A stretch of DNA of 64,000 nt from the NCBI RefSeq assembly GCF_900157375.1, contig NZ_LT721901.1:1234365-1298364 (forward strand). Reading direction: 5' to 3'. This document shows positions 35,669 to 43,879 of the stretch, piece by piece (position 1 is the first letter of the stretch; each line of letters starts with the position of its first letter). The translations under genes were made by a program, and so were the position numbers. Under the pieces are notes generated by a model. It saw only the letters and a program-made list of their open reading frames with translations. It was not told where the DNA came from and searched no databases. The DNA comes from Mycobacterium rhizamassiliense (GTDB taxonomy: Bacteria; Actinomycetota; Actinomycetes; Mycobacteriales; Mycobacteriaceae).

Positions 35669-36588
35669 CAGGCCGCTTCGATGACCAGGGTGCGGAACCG
35701 CTCCAGGGTGTCGAGGGCGTGGGCCATGCTGTCGCCGGGCAGGTGCACGCTGACCCACGTCACGCCCAGCTTCTCCAGCTTCTCCAGCCCGTGCAGGTAG
35801 GCGTCGGCGTTGAAGTCGTCATCGGTGACGCTGCCGCCCTCGAAGTTGCTGAAGGTGATATCGATGGCCGACCAATCCCGTTTGGCGGCATCGCATCTGC
35901 GCCGCAGGTCGTCGATCGCCGCCGACAGTTCCTCGGTGGAGGTGATGGACGCGGTGCCCGCGGTCTGCGCCAGTTGTGGCGGCGCGGGGAACGGGCACCA
36001 GCCGTCGCCGTAGAGGGCCACCCGCTGGCGAGCCGTTGTGGTGTTGCCGCCGATCCAGATCGGCGGATGCGGGTCGCTGACCGGCCTGGGGTGCGCCGTG
36101 ATTCCTTTGGCGCTGAAATGCTTTCCCTCGAAAGAGATGTCGTCGCCGGTCCAGATGGCCCGGATCACCTGCAGCGACTCCTCGAACAGCTCGGCGCGCT
36201 CGTCGTAGGTCACCCCCAGCGCCGCGAACTCCCGCTTGAGGTAGCCCACCCCGACCGCGAGCGTGAATCGGCCGCCCGACAGCAGGTCCAGGGTGGCACC
36301 AGACTTGGCCACCACGAACGGGTTTCGATACGGCAACACCACGATGTTGGGGATCAGCCGCAGCGTCGACGTCGTGGCCGCCGCGAAACCCAAAGCGACG
36401 AAGGGATCCAGCGCGTCGTGACCGCCGGCCTCCAGCCACCGCTGCGACGGCGCGGGATGATCGGTGAAGCCGAACCCGTGGATACCCGCCGCCTCGGCGG
36501 CCGCGGCCACCTTCCCAATAGCCGCCCCGCTCACCAACTCCGGGTTGTAGGGATGGCTGTGCATCGGGTGGGTGAAAGTGAACTTCAT
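35668..36588 (-). CDS. LLM-class (F420-dependent type) oxidoreductase
   Basis: The product has 306 residues. It is a luciferase-like TIM barrel with GFGFTDHPAPS, SGGRFTLAVGVGYLKREFAALG and PPIWIGGNTTTARQRVALYGDGW. These are hallmarks of mycobacterial F420-dependent enzymes in the TIGR03619-like group. It probably uses F420 or FMN for hydride transfer; the substrate is unknown. It begins five bases after the TesB-like gene and is coupled to the acyl-CoA dehydrogenase. Confidence 0.85.
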   Translation of the reverse strand: MKFTFTHPMHSHPYNPELVSGAAIGKVAAAAEAAGIHGFGFTDHPAPSQRWLEAGGHDALDPFVALGFAAATTSTLRLIPNIVVLPYRNPFVVAKSGATLDLLSGGRFTLAVGVGYLKREFAALGVTYDERAELFEESLQVIRAIWTGDDISFEGKHFSAKGITAHPRPVSDPHPPIWIGGNTTTARQRVALYGDGWCPFPAPPQLAQTAGTASITSTEELSAAIDDLRRRCDAAKRDWSAIDITFSNFEGGSVTDDDFNADAYLHGLEKLEKLGVTWVSVHLPGDSMAHALDTLERFRTLVIEAA

Positions 36589-36592
36589 GGCG

Positions 36593-37495
36593 TTAGAACC
36601 GCGCGCGTGAATCGATCGCCGTGTCGGTGGTGCGCAGCGGGCGGATCAGCGCCTCCTGCGCGAACGAGCACAGCAGGTCGCCCTCCTCGGCGTGCACGGC
36701 GCCGCGCACATACGACATGCCGGCACCGACCTGGGTGCTCTCGTGGGTGTAGAGCAGCCACCCCGTCCAGTCCACCGGCTCGTGGAAGGCGACCGAGATG
36801 CTCATCGGGGCGGTGGACACGGTCAGGTGTGCCTGCGCGGTGCCGATGCCCTCGTGCGGGCGCATCGTGGTGGAGATCCCCAGGTGCCCGGTGAAGTACG
36901 CCAGCAGCGCCTTGGCCAGATCGTCCCGGGTGGGAATCGGGTCGTAGTGCAACCACGCGTGCAGCTCCGGCGGCCCGACCTCGTCGGGGCTGTTGACGTC
37001 GACGACGTCGACCAGGCGCAGTTCGCGCCCGACCATCGGCATCGGCGAGTGGTTGGCGTCGGCCGGCGCCGCGACGTCGGGCCGGGGCAGGTGGTGGCGG
37101 ATGACGTCGTCGGTCGGGACGTCGGCCAGCACCGTGATGCTCAGGCAGCGCTTGCCGTTCTGGTGCACGGCGACGACGGCGGTGGCCGTCGACCGGCCTT
37201 CGGCCACCACGTCGAGGACGAGTTCGATGGGCGGGCCGACGATGACGGCGCGGGAGAAAACCGCGTGCGCCGAGCGCACCGACTTGTCCGGGAATCGCTT
37301 CGCGACCGCGACGATCGCCTGGGCCAGCACCTGGGTTCCTTCGACCACCTGCCGCTCGTCGCCGACGGCGATGCCGGTCGCACCGGTGAACTTGTCCTGC
37401 CCGTCTTCCTGGACGTCAAACAGGTCCAGCAGGCCTTGCACGGTCCACTCGGTCTGCTCAGATTCCGTGGTCAAGTCGCACTCCACCTCTCGCAT
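36593..37495 (-). CDS. TesB-like double-hotdog acyl-CoA thioesterase
   Basis: The product has 300 residues. Two hotdog halves are visible, the first with VVEGTQVLAQAIVAVAKRFPDKSVRSAHAVFSR and the second with MSISVAFHEPVDWTGWLLYTHESTQVGAGMSYV. This is the pattern of TesB-type thioesterases. It hydrolyses acyl-CoAs, perhaps to relieve CoA trapping in the pathway. The ATG is 20 bases from the 27-bp site B, which probably overlaps its promoter. It is the first gene of a three-gene minus operon. Confidence 0.87.
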   Translation of the reverse strand: MREVECDLTTESEQTEWTVQGLLDLFDVQEDGQDKFTGATGIAVGDERQVVEGTQVLAQAIVAVAKRFPDKSVRSAHAVFSRAVIVGPPIELVLDVVAEGRSTATAVVAVHQNGKRCLSITVLADVPTDDVIRHHLPRPDVAAPADANHSPMPMVGRELRLVDVVDVNSPDEVGPPELHAWLHYDPIPTRDDLAKALLAYFTGHLGISTTMRPHEGIGTAQAHLTVSTAPMSISVAFHEPVDWTGWLLYTHESTQVGAGMSYVRGAVHAEEGDLLCSFAQEALIRPLRTTDTAIDSRARF

Positions 37496-37514
37496 TGGCA
37501 GCTTCCGGCTCAGC

Positions 37515-37541
37515 GTGACACTTTGAGTAGGATTTGTAAAG
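37515..37541. promoter_or_regulatory. 27-bp island element, site B
   Basis: GTGACACTT-N9-TTTGTAAAG lies in the 111-base divergent gap between the TesB-like operon (minus) and the SRPBCC gene (plus). It is 20 bases from the former and 66 from the latter, so a bound repressor could control both. CAGC immediately upstream matches site A. Confidence 0.65.
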
Positions 37542-37606
37542 CTTGGCTAACAAGGCGGCGGCCGCCCCGGCGCTAGGCCGATGGAAAGCACAGAGAGGCA
37601 ACGCAA

Positions 37607-38089
37607 TTGGGCATCGTGACCACCACCTCAGAGACCGCGTTCACCCAGTCCGCGGAGACGGTGTACGACTTCGTCACCAATCCCGCGAACTGGACCAAGA
37701 CCTACCCCGGCAGCGCGCACATCGGCAATCTGCCCGCACTTCCGCTCAAGGTCGGCGATACCTGGGAGGAAGCCGGGCCGGACGGCAACCGGATCTTCAG
37801 CTGGCAGCTCGCCACCGCCGTGCGGCCCACGCTGTTCGTGTTCACCTCGGTGGGCCGGCTGGGCCACGACCGGGACGACCCCCACGGTTTGAAAAGCGGG
37901 CTCGAGGGCCGCATCACGGTGACCTACCGGTTCACCCGGCCGGGCCAGGACATCACGCTGTTCGCCCGGACGATGATGATCGAGGCCTACAAGCACGCCC
38001 CGCTGCCCGATCAGCTCTTTCAGCAGGCCAACCCGGCCAGGATCGACGAGTACCACGCGGCCGTCGCGCGCGAACTCGCAGGAGATTGA
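37607..38089 (+). CDS. SRPBCC-family ligand-binding protein
   Basis: The product has 160 residues. It is a START/Bet-v1-like fold beginning SETAFTQSAETVYDFVTNPANWTKTYPG, with a long C-terminal helix. Such proteins bind hydrophobic substrates or act as cyclases. The TTG at 37607 follows GAGAGG at eight bases; a GTG three codons on is a poorer fit. It is controlled from the site B gap and followed by the SMP-30 gene. It is a candidate binding protein for the island's substrate. Confidence 0.78.
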   Translation: MGIVTTTSETAFTQSAETVYDFVTNPANWTKTYPGSAHIGNLPALPLKVGDTWEEAGPDGNRIFSWQLATAVRPTLFVFTSVGRLGHDRDDPHGLKSGLEGRITVTYRFTRPGQDITLFARTMMIEAYKHAPLPDQLFQQANPARIDEYHAAVARELAGD

Positions 38090-38107
38090 CACCGGTACCC
38101 GCGGTGC

Positions 38108-38134
38108 ATGACACTTTTGCGGTGTTTTGTAAAG
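38108..38134. promoter_or_regulatory. 27-bp island element, site C
   Basis: ATGACACTT-N9-TTTGTAAAG differs from sites A and B by one base in the conserved halves. It lies between the SRPBCC stop and the SMP-30 ATG, 34 bases before the latter, and so probably marks a separate promoter for the SMP-30-thioesterase-tetR genes. Confidence 0.65.
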
Positions 38135-38168
38135 GCGAGGGCGGAAGATTTGCCAAAGGCGTGGGCGG

Positions 38169-38987
38169 ATGATCCCCGAGCCGCTGGCCAACGGCTTCTG
38201 CTTCGGCGAGGGCCCGCGCTGGTTCGAGGGCCTGCTGTGGTTCTCCGACATGCTGGGCGAGGCCGTGCACACCGCGACCATGGGCGGCTCGCTGACGACA
38301 TTGCCGCTGCCCGGGCGCGCCCCGTCCGGACTGGGCTTCCGGCCCGACGGGTCCCTGCTGATCGCCTCGACCGAAGACCGCCAGGTGTTGCGCTATGACG
38401 GGGACACCGTGGTGTCCATCGCCGACCTCGCCGGGCTGGCGCCGGCCAACCTCGGCGACATGGTCATCGACGACCTTGGCCGCGCCTACATCGGGTCGCA
38501 GGCCTTCTCGGGCGGGGTGATCATTCGACTCGATCCCGACGACAGCGCCACCGTCGTCGCGAGCGATCTCGACTTCCCCAACGGCATGGTCATCACCGAC
38601 GACCGCAAGACGCTGATCGTCGCCGAGTCGGTCGGCCGCCGGCTGACCGCGTTCACCATCGACGAAGGCGGCGGGCTGAGCGACCGGCGGGTCTTCGCCG
38701 ACGGCCTGGACGGGCCGCCGGACGGCATCGCGCTGGACGCCGACGGCGGGGTGTGGACATCGATGACGCTGGCCCATCAGTTCGAGCGGATCGTCGAGGG
38801 CGGCGCCGTCACCGACCGCATCGACATGGGTGAGCGCGTCGCCATCGCCTGCACGCTCGGCGGCCCCGAACGCCGCACCCTGTTCCTGCTGTCGAGCACC
38901 GAGGCCTACCCCGAGCGGCTTGTGGGGACCAAGCTGTCGCGGCTGGACGCCGTGACGGTGACCAGCCCCGGCGCCGGCCTGCCCTAA
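38169..38987 (+). CDS. SMP-30/gluconolactonase-family hydrolase
   Basis: The product has 272 residues. It is a six-bladed beta-propeller with family motifs FGEGPRWFEGLLWFSDM (metal Glu), PSGLGFRPDGSLLIAS, FPNGMVITDD (Asn/Asp) and PPDGIALDADGGVWTS. Metal-dependent lactonases and esterases of this family open sugar or other lactones. In this setting it may hydrolyse the lactone produced by the Baeyer-Villiger enzyme. It starts 34 bases after site C and is followed by a thioesterase. Confidence 0.87.
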   Translation: MIPEPLANGFCFGEGPRWFEGLLWFSDMLGEAVHTATMGGSLTTLPLPGRAPSGLGFRPDGSLLIASTEDRQVLRYDGDTVVSIADLAGLAPANLGDMVIDDLGRAYIGSQAFSGGVIIRLDPDDSATVVASDLDFPNGMVITDDRKTLIVAESVGRRLTAFTIDEGGGLSDRRVFADGLDGPPDGIALDADGGVWTSMTLAHQFERIVEGGAVTDRIDMGERVAIACTLGGPERRTLFLLSSTEAYPERLVGTKLSRLDAVTVTSPGAGLP

Positions 38988-39017
38988 CACCCGATCCAAC
39001 CGCAGGAATGGAGACGA

Positions 39018-39839
39018 GTGACCGACTCCTATTACGAGCTCATCGACCCGGCCGACGCGTTGGGCGAGAAGTTCCGGGCGACCGACCTGGCGCGCGGCAC
39101 GTGGTCGGCCGCCATCCAGCACGGCGGCCCGGTGTCGGCGCTGCTGGCCCGGGCGCTGGAACGCTGCGAGCAGCGCGAGGACACCCGGCTGTCGCGGGTC
39201 GTCATCGACCTGCTGGGCGGTGTCCCGTCCGAGGGTGACCTGTGGGTCCGCTCCGAGCTGCAGCGCGGCGGCAAGCAGATCGAGCTGGTCAGCGCCGAGC
39301 TGCTGGCCCAGGGCCCCGACGGCCAGCCCCGGCCCGTCGCGCGGGCCAGCGGCTGGCGGCTGCACCAGCAGGACACCCAGGAGGTCGCGCACGCGGCGGC
39401 CGAGCTGCCCCGACCGCGGACCGACGCCCGCAACCGCAACCTCAAGGCCAGGGAGTGGGACCGCAACTACGTGCACAGCCTGGAGTGGCTGTGGCTGACC
39501 GAGCCGCTGAGCCCGGGCGCCGGCGAATCGTGGATCAACCCGTTGGTGGACCTGGTCAAGGGCGAGACCATGACCCCGCTGGAGCGGCTGTTCGCGGTGG
39601 CCGACTGCGCCAACGGCATCGGCAGCAAGCTCGACATCACCAAGTGGACGTTTTTGAACACCGATCTGGCGGTACACGTGTTCCGGATCCCGGACGGGGA
39701 CTGGGTCGGGATTCGTGCCGAAACCAGCTACGGGCCCGATGGCATCGGGACCACCATCGGCACGTTGTTCGACGAGCAGGGCGCGGTCGGCGCCATCCAG
39801 CAGTCGGTGTTGGTGCGCCGGCGCCCACCGAAAGCCTGA
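39018..39839 (+). CDS. Acyl-CoA thioesterase-like double-hotdog protein
   Basis: The product has 273 residues. It resembles the 4HBT_3/TesB-like group, opening YYELIDPADALGEKFRATDLARGTWSAAIQHGGPVSALLARALE and with a second half holding FLNTDLAVHVFRIPDGDWVGIRAETSYGPDGIG. It is the second thioesterase of the island, unlike the one at 36593 in sequence. The GTG follows a GCAGGAA ribosome-like site. It lies 30 bases after SMP-30 and just before tetR, so the three are probably one unit. Confidence 0.8.
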   Translation: MTDSYYELIDPADALGEKFRATDLARGTWSAAIQHGGPVSALLARALERCEQREDTRLSRVVIDLLGGVPSEGDLWVRSELQRGGKQIELVSAELLAQGPDGQPRPVARASGWRLHQQDTQEVAHAAAELPRPRTDARNRNLKAREWDRNYVHSLEWLWLTEPLSPGAGESWINPLVDLVKGETMTPLERLFAVADCANGIGSKLDITKWTFLNTDLAVHVFRIPDGDWVGIRAETSYGPDGIGTTIGTLFDEQGAVGAIQQSVLVRRRPPKA

Positions 39840-39857
39840 CGCGGAAGCAGAAGACCA

Positions 39858-39884
39858 TGGCTACTTCGGCAATAGTTCGTAAAG
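39858..39884. promoter_or_regulatory. Degenerate 27-bp island element, site D
   Basis: TGGCTACTT-N9-TTCGTAAAG keeps the spacing of sites A-C, with eight of nine bases conserved in the right half and five of nine in the left. It lies eight bases before the preferred ATG of the island tetR, the place expected of an autoregulatory operator. It also overlaps an alternative ATG at 39857. Confidence 0.45.
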
Positions 39885-39892
39885 TCTCAGGT

Positions 39893-40441
39893 ATGAGCCA
39901 GCCCGCGGCGTTGAGCCACACCGAGACCGACGCCTCGACGCCGGAGCGGATCCTCGCGGCCACCGCCGAGGTCCTCGGCCGCAACGGCAAGACCAAACTC
40001 AGCCTGTCCGAGGTGGCCACCCAGGCCGGGGTGTCGCGGCCCACGCTGTACCGGTGGTTCGCGTCCAAGGAGGAGTTGCTCTCGGCGTTCTCCAGCTACG
40101 AACGACAGGTCTTCGAAAGCGGCTTGATCAAAGCCACCGCGGGACTCAAGGGCATCGACAAGCTCGACGCGGTGCTGCGCTTCATCGTCGAGTACCAGCA
40201 TTCGTATTCGGGTGTGCGCATGGTCGATGTCGAACCCGAGCACACCATCGCCCAGTTCGCTCACGTCATCCCGCAGATGCGCGACGGCCTGCAGCGGCAC
40301 CTGCCCGGACCCAACGCCGCGGTCAAGGCCGCGACGGTGATCCGAATCGCCATCTCGCACTACATCGTTCGCAGCGACGACGCCGACGAATTCCTGGCGC
40401 AGCTGCGCCACGCGGTGGGGATCAGGCCGACGGCCGACTAG
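39893..40441 (+). CDS. TetR-family regulator of the catabolic island
   Basis: The product has 182 residues from ATG 39893; ATG 39857 would add 12 residues but puts site D inside the gene. The N-terminal HTH (LSLSEVATQAGVSRPTLYRWFASKEELLSAF, about residues 36-66) is intact, followed by a mainly helical ligand domain. It is the only regulator encoded inside the island, and a degenerate copy of the island element precedes it. It is therefore the best candidate to bind sites A-D; the ligand is probably a pathway intermediate. It overlaps the convergent FAD oxidase by four bases. Confidence 0.8.
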   Translation: MSQPAALSHTETDASTPERILAATAEVLGRNGKTKLSLSEVATQAGVSRPTLYRWFASKEELLSAFSSYERQVFESGLIKATAGLKGIDKLDAVLRFIVEYQHSYSGVRMVDVEPEHTIAQFAHVIPQMRDGLQRHLPGPNAAVKAATVIRIAISHYIVRSDDADEFLAQLRHAVGIRPTAD

Positions 40442-41781
40442 TCGAACAACACCGCGGCGTTCAGGTAGCCCGTCGGGTCCAACGCCGCCTTGACCGCTCG
40501 CATCGCCGCGATATCGCCTGTCTCCCTAGACATTTCGAGGTAAGGTCGCTTCCGGGTGCCGACGCCATGCTCCGAGCTGACATTGCCGCCACACCGGGCG
40601 ATGAGGTCCATCATCGGCCCGTACAGCGCCTTCTCCCGGTCCAGCGGCACCCGCAGCACGTTGAGGTGCAGGTTGCCCTCGCCGATGTGGCCGAACAGCA
40701 GCGGCAGCGCATCGTCTACCTGGTCACCGATCAACGCGACCGCGTCGCGGACGAATCCGGCGATGGCCGACAGCGGCAGCGACACGTCGAACTTCAGCGG
40801 CGGCCCGTACACGCCGAGCACTTCGGCCAGCGACTCGCGAACCCGCCACAACCGTTGCTGCGCAGCGGTATCCACGCCCACTGCGGGCTCGCCGCACAGC
40901 CGCGCGCCGTCGAGCAGATCGGCCAGCCGCTCGGTCTGATCGTGATCGGCGGCCAACTCGATCAACAGCAACCAGTCGCCCTCGACCGGGGCGCCAACGC
41001 CCAGGTGCTCGCCGGTCAGCGCGGCCGCCCGGCCGTCGATCAATTCCAGCGCGGCGATCCCGTCCACGTCGCGGAATGTCCGGCCCGCCTCGATCAGCGC
41101 CTCGAGATCGGCGAAGCCGCACACCGCCGTCACCCGATGCGACGGGCTGGGGTGTAGCCGCAAGTCCAGTGCGGTAATGACACCCAGGGTGCCTTCGGCG
41201 CCGACGAACAGCGCGGGCAGGTCGTATCCGGTGTTGTCGCTGCGCACCAGGCTGTGCCGGCGCATCAGCGTCCCGTCGGGCAGCGCGACCTGCAGGCCGA
41301 TGACCTGCTCGCCCATGTTGCCGTAGCGCACGGTGCGCAGACCGCCCGCGTTGGTCGAGGCCATGCCGCCGACGGTCGCGGTGTCGCGGGCGGCCAGGTC
41401 GACGCCGAACACCAAACCGGCCGAGCTCGCCGCGTGTTGCACCGCGGCCAGCGTGGCGCCCGCCCCGGCCTCGACGCGGCGCTCCACGCTATCCACGTCG
41501 CCGATGGTGTTGAGCCGCTCGGTGGACAGCAGCACGTCGTCGTGCTCGGGGACGGTGCCGGCCACCAGCGAGGTGCGGCCGCCCTGCACGGTCACGTTCA
41601 GCCGGGCGTCGCGGCAGATCCGCAGCACCTGGGCGACCTGTTCGGCGTCGCCGGGGCGCACCAGCGCGCTGGCGCGGCCGCGGTATCGGCCGGTGTGGTC
41701 GACGCTGCGCCCGGCCAGCACGTCGGGGTCGGTGATGATATGGCTGGCTCCGACGACGCTCGCCAGGGTCTCCAGGGGCAT
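40438..41781 (-). CDS. FAD-linked oxidase / D-lactate dehydrogenase-type (Rv0161-like)
   Basis: The product has 447 residues, near the length of Rv0161. It has a PCMH FAD domain (VQGGRTSLVAGTVP, TVGGMASTNAGGLRTVRYGNMGEQVIGL) and a C-terminal FAD-linked oxidase domain (LPLLFGHIGEGNLHLNVL and VSSEHGVGTRKRPYLE). These enzymes oxidise D-2-hydroxy acids or glycolate-like compounds. It marks the return to conserved synteny after the island. The ATG lies 73 bases from the divergent nitroreductase. Confidence 0.88.
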   Translation of the reverse strand: MPLETLASVVGASHIITDPDVLAGRSVDHTGRYRGRASALVRPGDAEQVAQVLRICRDARLNVTVQGGRTSLVAGTVPEHDDVLLSTERLNTIGDVDSVERRVEAGAGATLAAVQHAASSAGLVFGVDLAARDTATVGGMASTNAGGLRTVRYGNMGEQVIGLQVALPDGTLMRRHSLVRSDNTGYDLPALFVGAEGTLGVITALDLRLHPSPSHRVTAVCGFADLEALIEAGRTFRDVDGIAALELIDGRAAALTGEHLGVGAPVEGDWLLLIELAADHDQTERLADLLDGARLCGEPAVGVDTAAQQRLWRVRESLAEVLGVYGPPLKFDVSLPLSAIAGFVRDAVALIGDQVDDALPLLFGHIGEGNLHLNVLRVPLDREKALYGPMMDLIARCGGNVSSEHGVGTRKRPYLEMSRETGDIAAMRAVKAALDPTGYLNAAVLFD

Positions 41782-41854
41782 GCTCGCGGTTATAGCACCC
41801 GCGATACTGATCCAGGCAACTCGGATCGCATCACGCCGGACGCGAGGAGCGCGA

Positions 41855-42508
41855 ATGTACGACCTTGACGAGACCATCAGGCAGCGCCACGCGGTCAGGA
41901 TGTTCCTGCCCGACCGGCCGGTGCCGCGGGCGCTGGTCGACGAGGCGCTCGAGCTCGCTATCCGCGCACCGTCGAACTCCAACATCCAGCCCTGGCGCGT
42001 GGTATTCGCCTCGGGCGCGGCGCGAGACCGGTTGGTGGCGGCCCTGCTCAAGGGTGCACACGAGGGGCCGCCGAAGGTGCCCCCGCTGCCGGAGGCGTTC
42101 GCTCATTTCCGAAGCGACACAGGCAAAGTCGTATACGGGGCGATGGGCATCAAGCGCGAGGACACCGAAGGCAGGCGAATCGCGGTGTTGCGCAACTGGG
42201 AATTCTTCCGCGCGCCGCTCGCCGGTGTCGTCTGCATGGACCGCGAACTCGGGCTGGCCGACGCCGTCGGTGTCGGGATGTTTCTGCAGACCCTGCTGCT
42301 GGGGCTGACCGCGCGCGGGCTGGGCACCTGCCCGCAGGTGTCGATCGCGGGCTACCCCGAGATCCTGCGCGAGCAGCTGAACATCGGCGAGGAGTTCACC
42401 ATCCTATGCGGCCTGGCGGTCGGCTACACCGATCCCGACTTCCCGGGGAACCGGGCCCGGGTCGGCCGGGAACCCTTGGCGCACAACGTCCGTTTCGTGG
42501 ACGAGTAG
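41855..42508 (+). CDS. Nitroreductase-family FMN oxidoreductase
   Basis: The product has 217 residues. It has the family opening IRQRHAVRMFLPDRPVPRALVDE and APSNSNIQPWRVVFASG (FMN binding). The C-terminal half has FLQTLLLGLTARGLGTCPQVS and LCGLAVGYTDPDFPGNRAR. A strong GAGGAG ribosome site precedes the ATG. It reduces nitro or quinone-type compounds with NAD(P)H. It is not part of the conserved Rv block and lies next to a broken DNA-repair gene. Confidence 0.87.
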   Translation: MYDLDETIRQRHAVRMFLPDRPVPRALVDEALELAIRAPSNSNIQPWRVVFASGAARDRLVAALLKGAHEGPPKVPPLPEAFAHFRSDTGKVVYGAMGIKREDTEGRRIAVLRNWEFFRAPLAGVVCMDRELGLADAVGVGMFLQTLLLGLTARGLGTCPQVSIAGYPEILREQLNIGEEFTILCGLAVGYTDPDFPGNRARVGREPLAHNVRFVDE

Positions 42509-42511
42509 CGC

Positions 42512-43112
42512 CTACGCGGCGGCGCGGAAACAGCCTTCGAAGTGGCCGTTCTCGATTCCGACGGTCTGCATGAACGAGTGCGCGACGACTGGGCCAGCGA
42601 ATCGAAACCCGTTCTGCCGCAACGACGCCGCAAGATCGACCGACTCCGGGCTCGTCATCCGGCCGTCGTCCCAGCTGCGCAGCCGGTGCTGGGTGCGCGG
42701 TTGGTGTTGCCATACCAGTTGCCAGAGAGCATTTCGACAAGAGGTGGGCGTTATGCACGGTCGCCTCGATCTTTCGCCGATTCCGAACGATGGAGGCGTC
42801 GCCCATCAGCCGGTCGACGTCGGCGGGCGTCATCGCCGCCACCGCCGGCGGATCGAATCCATGGAATGCCGCGCGCAGGTTGTCGCGCTTGTCGAAGACG
42901 ATCGCCCAGGACAGGCCGTTTTCGAAGTAGGTCAGCACCAGCGCTTCGAACAGCCTGGCCTCGTCGCGCGTCGGCTTCCCCCACTCGTGATCGTGATAGG
43001 CCCGCAGATCGCGGCCCGTCTCGGTGGCCCAACGGCAGCGCACGATGCCGTCGACACCGGTCACCACCGTGGGCAACTCCGGTGCCATGCCGACACCGGC
43101 CATCGCCTTCAT
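42512..43112 (-). pseudogene. tag: DNA-3-methyladenine glycosylase I (tag), frameshifted
   Basis: The first part (from ATG 43112, or 43103/43088) reads as Tag, with the N-terminal zinc Cys in VRCRWATE, the AYHDHEWGKPTRDEARLFEAL block and RNRRKIEATVHNA. Near 42725-42738 the frame is lost. The rest continues in the next frame as LVWQHQPRTQHRLRSWDDGR, QNGFRFAGPVVAHSFMQTVG and GHFEGCF, keeping the zinc His and Cys, to a stop at 42512. The junction is about five residues shorter than in other Tag proteins, which suggests a deletion and not just a miscalled base. Confidence 0.75.
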
Positions 43113-43121
43113 CGGACGAGC

Positions 43122-43862
43122 CTAGAACTCCTTGTGATTCACGTCGGTGATCAGGCCGCCGTCCATGACGAACTCGCTGCCGGTGGAGTAGGACGACTCG
43201 TCGCTGGCCAGGAAGAGCACGAACGTCGCGACCTCCCGCACCTCGCCCGGACGCCCGAGCGGGATCGTCACCATGTCCTCGGGCAGGTGGGCGGTCATCG
43301 GGGTGCGGATGAAGCCGGGGTGGATCGAATTCACCCGGATGTTCAACGGCGCCAACTCCAGCGCCGCCGATTTCGCCAGGCCCCGTACGCCCCATTTGGA
43401 CGCGACGTACGGATGCACCATCGGCGCGCCACGCAGTCCCTCGATGGACGACACGTTGATGATCGAGCCGCCCCCGGCGGCGGTCATGGGCTCGACGGCC
43501 GCCCGCATGCCCAGGAAGGTGCCGGTCAGATTGACGTCGATCACCTTCTGCCACTTGTCCAGCTTGAAGTCCTTCAGCGGGCCCAGCGCGACCGTGCCGG
43601 CGTTGTTGACCAACACGTTCAGCTTGCCGAATTCGCCGATCGCGGTGGCGACGGCGGCGTCCCACTGGTCGGGCTGGGTGACGTCGAGGTGGACATAACG
43701 CGCGGAGTCGCCGAGCTCGTCGGCCAGCGCCTTGCCCTGGTCGTCCAGGATGTCGCCGATCACGACCTTGGCGCCCTCCTCGACCAGCAGGCGCGCGTCT
43801 TCGGCCCCCATCCCGCCGGCGGCACCACTGATGAGCGCAACTTTTCCGTCAACCCGACCCAC
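43122..43862 (-). CDS. FabG3-like short-chain dehydrogenase (20-beta-hydroxysteroid dehydrogenase type)
   Basis: The product has 246 residues. It is a classical SDR with SGAAGGMGAEDARLLVEEGA, NNAG, NVSSIEGL and YVASK. The pattern of VIGDILDDQGKALADEL, RYVHLDVTQPDQW and LASDESSYSTGSEFVMDGG is very close to Rv2002 (FabG3), a steroid dehydrogenase. GTG 43862 follows a good AAAGGAGA site. It lies 17 bases after the second DapB-fold reductase and is probably cotranscribed with it. Confidence 0.88.
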   Translation of the reverse strand: MGRVDGKVALISGAAGGMGAEDARLLVEEGAKVVIGDILDDQGKALADELGDSARYVHLDVTQPDQWDAAVATAIGEFGKLNVLVNNAGTVALGPLKDFKLDKWQKVIDVNLTGTFLGMRAAVEPMTAAGGGSIINVSSIEGLRGAPMVHPYVASKWGVRGLAKSAALELAPLNIRVNSIHPGFIRTPMTAHLPEDMVTIPLGRPGEVREVATFVLFLASDESSYSTGSEFVMDGGLITDVNHKEF

Positions 43863-43879
43863 GGAGGGTCTCCTTTCGT

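Noticed and set aside
32581..38134. The repeated element read as sigma-A promoters (TGACAC as -35, TGTAAA as -10)
   Set aside because: The spacing between the two hexamers is about 13 bases, too short for a normal promoter. Site A also has no nearby plus-strand gene, so an operator is the better reading.
24692..40441. Island as a phage or transposon insertion
   Set aside because: No integrase, transposase, terminal repeats or tRNA target was seen, and codon and base use match the flanks.
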